Below, in pieces: positions 58,906 to 64,000 of a stretch of DNA of 64,000 nt. Each line of letters begins with the position of its first letter. The first letter of the stretch is position 1. The stretch covers positions 131,482 to 195,481 of the forward strand of contig NZ_LWCU01000034.1 in assembly GCF_001650405.1 (NCBI RefSeq), written 5' to 3'. A model generated the notes under the pieces. The model was not told the DNA's origin. It made no database searches and was given only the letters and a program-made list of their open reading frames with translations. The position numbers and the translations under genes were made by a program. Source of the DNA: Microbacterium sp. H83. GTDB taxonomy: Bacteria > Actinomycetota > Actinomycetes > Actinomycetales > Microbacteriaceae.

Positions 58906-59715
58906 TCACGCGTCGCGGCCGCGCAGCACGGCCCAGGCGGCGAGCATGCCGCCGACGACCCAGGCGGCCAGCGTCGCGAAGGCGACCGGCGTCTCGAGAG
59001 CAGCGCCGTCGGGCAGGATCGCGCTCTGCGCAGCGGCGACCGGCAGATAGTTCGCGGCATCCGTCACCCAGGCCCACGCCTCTCCCGCGATCGCGAAGAA
59101 GCTCGCGACGATGGGCAGGACGAACAGCAGCCCGACGGTGGCGGCGATCGCGCCGGCCCCCGACCGGAGGAGGAAGCCGAAGGCGACGCCGATCAGCGCG
59201 AAGACGGCCATCGCGACCGCCGAGACGAGGATCGGCAGAACGGACGCGGCCGGGTCGCCCCAGTCGATGCTCTGGTCGCGGGATGCGACCACGGCAGACA
59301 CGGCGACAGCCGCCAGGGCGAAGATCACCACGGACGAGACGAAGAGGAACAGGGCGACGACCGTGGCCTTGGCGGCGAGCACCGAGCCCCGCTGCGGGTT
59401 GGCGGCGAGCGTCGACCTGATCATGCCCGTCGAGTACTCGCCGGTCACGGCGATGGCGCCGAGGATGCCGGCGAGCAGCATCGTGAACTGGATCGGCATC
59501 ACGACGGCCTGGATCGGATCGAAGCCCGGCATGTCGATCGCCTGCGCGATGAGAACCGCGATGCCGATCGTGAGCACGGCGGCGATGCCGATCGACCACC
59601 AGGTCGAGCGCAGCGTCGCGAGCTTGATCCACTCGCCGCGCACGGCGCGGAGGAAGGTCAGGCGGCGGCCGTCGGCGAGGGACTGCCGGGTGCGGGGAGG
59701 AGCCTGGACGGTCAT
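58906..59715 (-). CDS. ABC transporter permease (ABC-2 type)
   Basis: A 269-residue membrane protein with six helices (about residues 35-60, 75-100, 120-150, 160-190, 195-220, 240-265). Conserved points: RAVRGEWIKLATLRSTWW before helix 1 and TGEYSTGMIRSTLAANPQR between helices 2 and 3, typical of drug/peptide-type ABC-2 permeases. ATG overlaps the ATPase stop by ATGA. Confidence 0.87.
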   Translation of the reverse strand: MTVQAPPRTRQSLADGRRLTFLRAVRGEWIKLATLRSTWWSIGIAAVLTIGIAVLIAQAIDMPGFDPIQAVVMPIQFTMLLAGILGAIAVTGEYSTGMIRSTLAANPQRGSVLAAKATVVALFLFVSSVVIFALAAVAVSAVVASRDQSIDWGDPAASVLPILVSAVAMAVFALIGVAFGFLLRSGAGAIAATVGLLFVLPIVASFFAIAGEAWAWVTDAANYLPVAAAQSAILPDGAALETPVAFATLAAWVVGGMLAAWAVLRGRDA

Positions 59716-60623
59716 GCGATCTCCTTGGTCCGGTATTCGACGGAGTCGCCGGTGAGGGCGAGATAGGCGTCTTCGAGGGATCCCGTGGTCGGGGTGAGTT
59801 CGTGCAGCGGGATGCCGCGCTCGGCCGCGAGGTCGCCGATGCGTGCCGCAGGGAGCCCGACGATGTCGAGCAGGTCGGGCGCGGAGCTCACGATCTCGAC
59901 GGAGGGGCCGCCGACGGCCGCGGCGAGGTCGGCCGCTCGCGGGGTGCGGACCCGCACGGTGTTGGTGGTCCACGCGCGGACGAGCTCGGCCAGCGGCGCG
60001 TCCGCCAGGACCTGTCCGCGGCCCATCACGATCACGTGATCGGCGGTCTGCGCCATCTCGCTCATGAGGTGGCTGGACAGCAGGACCGTGCGCCCCTCCG
60101 ATGCGGCGTGGCGCACGAACTGCCGCACCCAGCGCACGCCCTCCGGATCGAGGCCGTTGACCGGCTCGTCCAGGATCAGGGTGTGCGGGTCGCCGAGCAG
60201 CGCCGACGCGATCCCGAGACGCTGTCCCATGCCGAGCGAGAACTTGCCCGCCCGCTTGCGGGCCACCGATCCGATGCCGGCGAGATCGATGACCTCGTCG
60301 ACGCGCGAGGAGGGGATGCCGTGGGTCGCCGCCATCGCGCGGAGATGGTCGCGCGCGGTGCGGCCGGTGTGCACGGCCTTGGCATCGAGCAGCACTCCCA
60401 CCTCCGTGAGCGGCGCGCGGAGCTTGCGATACTCGCGTCCTGCGACGGTGACGCTGCCGGACGTCGGTCGGTCGAGGCCGACGATCATCCGCATCGTGGT
60501 GGACTTCCCGGCGCCGTTCGGCCCGAGGAAGCCGGTGACCGTTCCCGGCTGCACCGTGAACGACACGTCCTGGACGGCTGTCTTGTCTCCGAACCTCTTC
60601 GTGAGGCCCTCTGCTGTGATCAT
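59712..60623 (-). CDS. ABC transporter ATP-binding protein
   Basis: A 303-residue ATPase. Walker A GPNGAGKSTTMRMI, signature FSLGMGQRLGIASAL, Walker B TLILDEPVNGLDPEG, His-loop LLSSHLMSEM. Belongs to the antibiotic/bacteriocin export group (like BcrA or CcmA-like). With the permease and the neighbouring two-component system it looks like a stress-response export module. Confidence 0.9.
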   Translation of the reverse strand: MITAEGLTKRFGDKTAVQDVSFTVQPGTVTGFLGPNGAGKSTTMRMIVGLDRPTSGSVTVAGREYRKLRAPLTEVGVLLDAKAVHTGRTARDHLRAMAATHGIPSSRVDEVIDLAGIGSVARKRAGKFSLGMGQRLGIASALLGDPHTLILDEPVNGLDPEGVRWVRQFVRHAASEGRTVLLSSHLMSEMAQTADHVIVMGRGQVLADAPLAELVRAWTTNTVRVRTPRAADLAAAVGGPSVEIVSSAPDLLDIVGLPAARIGDLAAERGIPLHELTPTTGSLEDAYLALTGDSVEYRTKEIA

Positions 60624-60636
60624 GTCGTCGACGCTA
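60624..60636 (-). promoter_or_regulatory. leaderless -10 for the ABC ATPase
   Basis: Minus-strand TAGCGT (60636-60631), 7-base spacer CGACGAC, then ATG at 60623. Confidence 0.5.
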
Positions 60637-60731
60637 CGCGGCGGAGACGGGTCGCCGCGTCCTCCCGGGGTACCGTTCCGCGCGCACCCCGGGTCATCCG
60701 CGGGGCGGAGGCGGCAGGCGGCGGTGTCGGC

Positions 60732-61115
60732 TCAGAGGACGGTGCGGCCGAACGTGTCGGGATCCACCGGACGTCGCGCCCTGGGCAGCTTCTCGACGAC
60801 CAGTCGGTACGACTCGGTGACCAGCTCGCTCACGAGGTCCCGCTCGAGAGACTCCCCGGGGAGCAGGGTCAGCCAGTGCTTCTTGTTCATGTGATAGCCG
60901 GGGACGATGTCGGAGAAGGTCTCGCGCAGGGCCACCGCGTCGTCGGGGTCGGCCTTGAGGGTGACGCGGCCGGTGTCGTCGAGGGGGATCAGAAGGAAGA
61001 CCTTTCCGCGCACCTTGTAGACGTCCCACTCCGGCCCGAAGGGGTTCTCCCGCTCGGCCCCGGGCAGCTCCTCGGCGCGCGACGACGCGGCATCCACCAG
61101 CTCGTTCGGTCCCAT
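60732..61115 (-). CDS. MmcQ/YjbR-family protein
   Basis: A 127-residue member of the MmcQ/YjbR group (CyaY-like double-wing fold). Typical elements are ENPFGPEWDVYKVRGKVFLL, VTLKADPDDAVAL and GYHMNKKHWLTL. Often called DNA-binding, on weak grounds. Starts 4 bases after the SRAP stop; the two form one unit. Confidence 0.8.
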   Translation of the reverse strand: MGPNELVDAASSRAEELPGAERENPFGPEWDVYKVRGKVFLLIPLDDTGRVTLKADPDDAVALRETFSDIVPGYHMNKKHWLTLLPGESLERDLVSELVTESYRLVVEKLPRARRPVDPDTFGRTVL

Positions 61116-61119
61116 GCGC

Positions 61120-61779
61120 TCAGAACAGCCGTTCCGCGCCCTTGTCGTTCGACCTCGGGGTGGTCCGCACCCGCTCCGCCACCTCGTCCGACGCGGCGAT
61201 CGCCGCATCGATGATCTCGCGGGAGGGCTCGGCGGTGAGCCAATCCTCGCTGAGCGATGCGGGGATCAGCAGAGGCATCCGGTCATGGATGTCGGCGAGA
61301 TGCTCAGGAGCCGGCCGCATGACGATGGAGTAGCACGTGAAGGAGGCGCCGTCGGCGGTGCGGCCCCGCTGCGTCACGGCTGCCATGCCGAACAGCGCGC
61401 CGTCGTCGACGAGGAACTCGTGCCAGACCCGCTCGGGCTTCTTCATCTCGTACCAGCGGGTGGCCGGCACGAGGGCCCGGCTCTTCAACCCGCCGGGCTT
61501 GTCCTGCAGCCTCTCGGAGCGGGTGTTGATCGACGGGAACTTCGACGGCTCTCCGCCGACCAGGAACCCCCACCACGCGGGTTCGACCGCGGGCGCGCCC
61601 CCGTTCTCGGACGGCATCACGATCGGGTTGAGGTTGCGGAGGTTCCGCCCCGTCGGGCGCAGCGTCTCTCCCGCGTTCTCCTCCGCCCAGCTCCGCAGCC
61701 CGTCGAGCACGGCCTCGTCGGCCGCCTCCAGGAGCTCGGTGTCGGTGAAGCGGGGATCCAGTCCGTAGCTCGCGCACAT
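61120..61779 (-). CDS. SOS-response-associated SRAP-domain protein (HMCES/YedK)
   Basis: A 219-residue protein. After Met removal the catalytic Cys2 (MCASYG) is N-terminal. Other active-site residues: Asn in INTRSERL, Glu in WYEMKKP and His in DIHDRMPLLI. The enzyme makes a stable thiazolidine link to abasic sites in single-stranded DNA, shielding them. The ATG at 61779 is fixed by that Cys2 and by TACGCT six bases before it. Confidence 0.9.
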   Translation of the reverse strand: MCASYGLDPRFTDTELLEAADEAVLDGLRSWAEENAGETLRPTGRNLRNLNPIVMPSENGGAPAVEPAWWGFLVGGEPSKFPSINTRSERLQDKPGGLKSRALVPATRWYEMKKPERVWHEFLVDDGALFGMAAVTQRGRTADGASFTCYSIVMRPAPEHLADIHDRMPLLIPASLSEDWLTAEPSREIIDAAIAASDEVAERVRTTPRSNDKGAERLF

Positions 61780-61791
61780 GCGGCCAGCGTA
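61780..61791 (-). promoter_or_regulatory. leaderless -10 for the SRAP gene
   Basis: Minus-strand TACGCT (61791-61786), spacer GGCCGC, then ATG at 61779. No LexA-type site was recognised nearby. Confidence 0.6.
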
Positions 61792-61840
61792 CGCCCGGGA
61801 TCCGACATCCGAGGAGGAAGGGGCGCCCGCCGTGCTCCGA

Positions 61841-61852
61841 TAGGGTCGACGG
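61841..61852 (+). promoter_or_regulatory. leaderless -10 for the YdcZ-type gene
   Basis: TAGGGT (61841-61846), spacer CGACGG, then ATG at 61853. Confidence 0.6.
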
Positions 61853-62794
61853 ATGACCGAGCCCCGCCGACCGCCTGCTGCGGTCGCACTCGGCGGAGCG
61901 GTCGCGATCGGCGTCATGACGGCGGTGCAGGCCCGGATCAACGGCGTTCTCGGCGTCCGCGTCGACGACGGGATCGTCGCCGGGCTGATCTCCTTCTCGG
62001 TCGGTCTCGCGGCGCTGATCGTCGTGATCGCGTGCATCCCCTCCGCCCGTCGCGGAGTCGGCCGCCTGCGCCGCGGTGTCCGAGATCGCTCGATCCGGCC
62101 GTGGATGCTGCTCGGCGGCGCCTGCGGGGCCCTCACGGTGTCGACCCAGGGTCTGACGGCCGGCGTCCTCGGCGTCTCCCTCTTCACCGTCGGCGTGGTG
62201 GCGGGGCAGACGCTCCACGGCCTCGTGCTCGACCGCATCGGGTTCGGTCCGGCGGGAGTCGTGGCGGTGACACCGGGCCGCGTGCTCGGCGGGGTGCTCG
62301 CGCTCGCCGCGGTCGGGGTGTCGCTCGGCGGCGACGTGCTGGCGACCGCTCCGCTGTGGATGCTCCTGCTGCCCTTCGCCGCGGGCGTCGGCATCGCCTG
62401 GCAGGCCGCGACCAACGGGCGTCTCGCGCAGCGCGTGCGGTCTCCGATCACCGCGACCTTCATGAGCTTCGTCGCGGGGACGGCCGCCCTGGCGCTCGCC
62501 GCTGCGATCAGCATCCTGGTGCGGGGGCTCCCGGAGCCGCCTCCTGCCGAGCCCTGGCTGTACCTGGGCGGGCTCCTCGGCTTCGCATACATCCTGCTCG
62601 GCGCCCTCATCGTGGCGCACACCGGCGTGCTGCTCCTGGGGCTGGGGTCGGTGCTCGGGCAGCTCGCGGCATCCGTCGTGATCGATCTCGTCTGGCCCGC
62701 GCAGTCGGGTCCCGAACTCTGGCAGATCATCGGGATGACCGTCGCCGCGGTCGCCTCGGTGCTCGTCGCGCTGCCCCGCCGTCGGCGGCGATGA
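61853..62794 (+). CDS. DMT-superfamily transporter (YdcZ/DUF606)
   Basis: A 313-residue membrane protein with about ten helices in two homologous halves (AVAIGVMTAVQARINGVLG and AGVGIAWQAATNGRLAQRV). Both halves show the Asn-Gly-x-Leu pattern of the YdcZ family. Substrate unknown. Ends in an Arg-rich tail. It converges with the nitroreductase gene. Confidence 0.85.
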   Translation: MTEPRRPPAAVALGGAVAIGVMTAVQARINGVLGVRVDDGIVAGLISFSVGLAALIVVIACIPSARRGVGRLRRGVRDRSIRPWMLLGGACGALTVSTQGLTAGVLGVSLFTVGVVAGQTLHGLVLDRIGFGPAGVVAVTPGRVLGGVLALAAVGVSLGGDVLATAPLWMLLLPFAAGVGIAWQAATNGRLAQRVRSPITATFMSFVAGTAALALAAAISILVRGLPEPPPAEPWLYLGGLLGFAYILLGALIVAHTGVLLLGLGSVLGQLAASVVIDLVWPAQSGPELWQIIGMTVAAVASVLVALPRRRRR

Positions 62795-62812
62795 GCGGCG
62801 GACCCGCGCTCG

Positions 62813-63370
62813 CTACTTCTTCTTCCCGCTCTTCTTCGTGGGCATCCGCGTGAGCAGCGGGCGCGCATCGACGGGCTTGCGGCGTCCGGCCCGGCGCCCG
62901 GCGGGCTTCCGACCGACGTACAGCCAGCCCAGCAGCACCTCGTTCTTCTTCAGACCGTGCGCCTTCGCGACCGCCTTCGAGCGCGTGTAGTGGCCGGTGC
63001 GCCAGAGCACGCCCCACCCGGCCTCGTCGAGCAGCAGGCTCAGCACGTGCGCGACACCCGAGGCCACGGCCTCCTGCTCCCACGCGGGCACCTTCTCGCT
63101 CTTGCGGAAGCTCGCCACGACCGCGATGAGCAGCGGAGCCCTGAGCGGCTTCGACGACGGAGAACGGTCGCCCTCGGCCTTCGCGATCGCGGCGCCGAGC
63201 AGCTCGCGGTCGGCGCCGCGCAGCTCGATCAGCCGCCACGGACGGAGCGAGGAGTGGTCGGCCACGCGACCGGCCGCCGCGACGAGCTCGAGCAGCTCGT
63301 CGCGGGAGGGGGCCTCGTCGGTGACCTTCGACCAGGACTGCCGGGCGCGGACGGCGTCGAGCGCGCTCAC
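62813..63370 (-). CDS. nitroreductase-family protein
   Basis: A 185-residue FMN-dependent nitroreductase-like enzyme. RARQSWSKVTDEAPSRDEL and the FMN-contact region ADHSSLRPWRLIEL, then LLDEAGWGVLWRTG and EVLLGWLYVG, follow the family. A Lys/Arg-rich tail (KKSGKKK) is unusual. GTG at 63370 overlaps the msrB stop. Confidence 0.85.
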   Translation of the reverse strand: MSALDAVRARQSWSKVTDEAPSRDELLELVAAAGRVADHSSLRPWRLIELRGADRELLGAAIAKAEGDRSPSSKPLRAPLLIAVVASFRKSEKVPAWEQEAVASGVAHVLSLLLDEAGWGVLWRTGHYTRSKAVAKAHGLKKNEVLLGWLYVGRKPAGRRAGRRKPVDARPLLTRMPTKKSGKKK

Positions 63371-63771
63371 GACTCGTCGGGGGTGAAGTTCAGCGCGATC
63401 GAGTTCATGCAGTACCGGTCGCCGGTCGGCGTGCCGAATCCGTCGGGGAAGACGTGGCCGAGGTGCGAGCCGCACGTGGCGCAGCGCACCTCGGTGCGCA
63501 CCATGCCGAGGCTCGTGTCCTCGATCAGCTCGACCGCCTCGGGGCGGATGGACTCGTAGAAGCTGGGCCAGCCGCATCCGGAGTCGAACTTCGTGCCGCT
63601 CTTGAAGAGCTCGGCGCCGCATGCGCCGCACGTGTAGAGGCCGGCCCGTCCCTCGTCGAGCAGCTCGCCCGTCCAGGCGCGCTCGGTCGCGGCCTGGCGC
63701 AGCACCGCGTACTGCTCGTCGCCGAGCTCCGCACGCCACTCGTCTTCGGTCTTGTCCACGCTGTACGACAT
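63367..63771 (-). CDS. msrB: peptide methionine-(R)-S-oxide reductase
   Basis: A 134-residue MsrB repairing oxidised methionine. Two CxxC zinc pairs (YTCGACG, RCATCGSH), GCGWPSFYESI and the catalytic Cys in DRYCMNSIALNF are present. Translationally coupled to the nitroreductase, suggesting a shared redox role. Length is standard. Confidence 0.95.
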   Translation of the reverse strand: MSYSVDKTEDEWRAELGDEQYAVLRQAATERAWTGELLDEGRAGLYTCGACGAELFKSGTKFDSGCGWPSFYESIRPEAVELIEDTSLGMVRTEVRCATCGSHLGHVFPDGFGTPTGDRYCMNSIALNFTPDES

Positions 63772-63829
63772 CGGTCCTCCTGGGGTCTGGATTCCATTCT
63801 CTCGTGTCCTGGCGCCGTCGGGGTCGCGT

Positions 63830-63841
63830 CACAATGGAGGC
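63830..63841 (+). promoter_or_regulatory. leaderless -10
   Basis: CACAAT (63830-63835), spacer GGAGGC, then ATG at 63842, identical to the site at 36795. Confidence 0.5.
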
Positions 63842-64000
63842 ATGACGGATGCCGTGCAGCAGCGCTACGCCCGCTTCGCGGAGGAGGAGGCGCCGGAACG
63901 CAGCGCGCTGTACGCCGAGTGGGCGGCGGGCGTCGCGGCCGATGCGGAGATCCGCGCCGTGCTCGCCCGCATCCCCGAGCAGCGACGGCAGCCTCCGCTG
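63842..64000 (+). CDS. DUF2332 protein, 5-prime part
   Basis: The first 53 codons of a gene that runs off the window. RYARFAEEEAPERSALYAEW and LARIPEQRRQPP are the conserved N-terminal segment of DUF2332 proteins (about 330 residues in full), which have no known function. Open to the window edge with no stop. Confidence 0.75.
   Translation, partial: MTDAVQQRYARFAEEEAPERSALYAEWAAGVAADAEIRAVLARIPEQRRQPPL

Overview
The window is high-GC actinobacterial DNA, most like a Microbacteriaceae chromosome (probably Microbacterium or a close relative). The reasons are gene content and order: acs near a tad pilus locus, DUF4244 pilin, Rv3654c-type protein, topA, tmk, holB; carD next to an ispD-ispF fusion, cysS and rlmB; ppk next to a Nudix-phosphatase fusion and a GlnR-type regulator. 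Frequent GTG starts, lipoboxes of the L-x-G-C type and many start codons with no leader fit too. The species is inferred from gene content only; no search was run. There is no rRNA, prophage, CRISPR array or insertion sequence. Nearly all of it is core chromosome.

Layout. 1-2.2 kb: a GntR/FadR regulator with a twin-palindrome operator and L-lactate dehydrogenase. 2.2-9.9 kb: HAD phosphatase, VanZ protein, tRNA-Pro, phosphoesterase, PASTA penicillin-binding protein, DUF4177, RidA, acetyl-CoA synthetase. 9.9-13.2 kb: a 6C-type small RNA, then the tad pilus genes. 13.3-19.6 kb: topA, tmk, holB and a secreted peptidase-like lipoprotein. 19.6-26.2 kb: tRNA-Thr, nicotinamidase, DUF1697, M23 peptidase, CGNR protein, DJ-1/PfpI protein, tRNA-Lys, and a fasciclin lipoprotein divergent from sigK-rskA. 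26.4-28.5 kb: a class IV aminotransferase, then an AbiEi/DUF559 nuclease gene lying between two copies of a nested-palindrome repeat of about 90 bp, which is the most unusual locus here. 28.5-43.5 kb is dominated by phosphate: pstSCAB, mutT1-like, ppk, glnR-like, then phoU, senX3 and regX3, with PHO-box-like direct repeats upstream of pstS, ppk and phoU. ygfZ, a nitrobindin-like gene and gpmA lie between. 43.6-52.6 kb: lipoprotein, carD, ispDF, two short dehydrogenase-like proteins, an aldehyde dehydrogenase, cysS, rlmB, DUF4032. 52.7-64 kb: sugar ABC ATPase, a DsbA-like protein without active-site cysteines, tRNA-Thr, aldo/keto reductase, a two-component system beside an ABC exporter, SRAP protein, transporter, nitroreductase, msrB, and the start of a DUF2332 gene.

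Two regulatory themes stand out. First, over 20 genes that head transcription units carry a -10-like hexamer (mostly TAnnnT) exactly 6, sometimes 7, bases before the start codon and have no usable Shine-Dalgarno, which implies leaderless mRNAs; this was used to choose starts for ponA-like, tadA, senX3, ispDF, cysS and others. Second, the phosphate sensor pair SenX3-RegX3, PhoU, the Pst transporter and polyphosphate kinase lie within 15 kb and share PHO-box-like repeats, so the window appears to hold most of a phosphate-starvation regulon.
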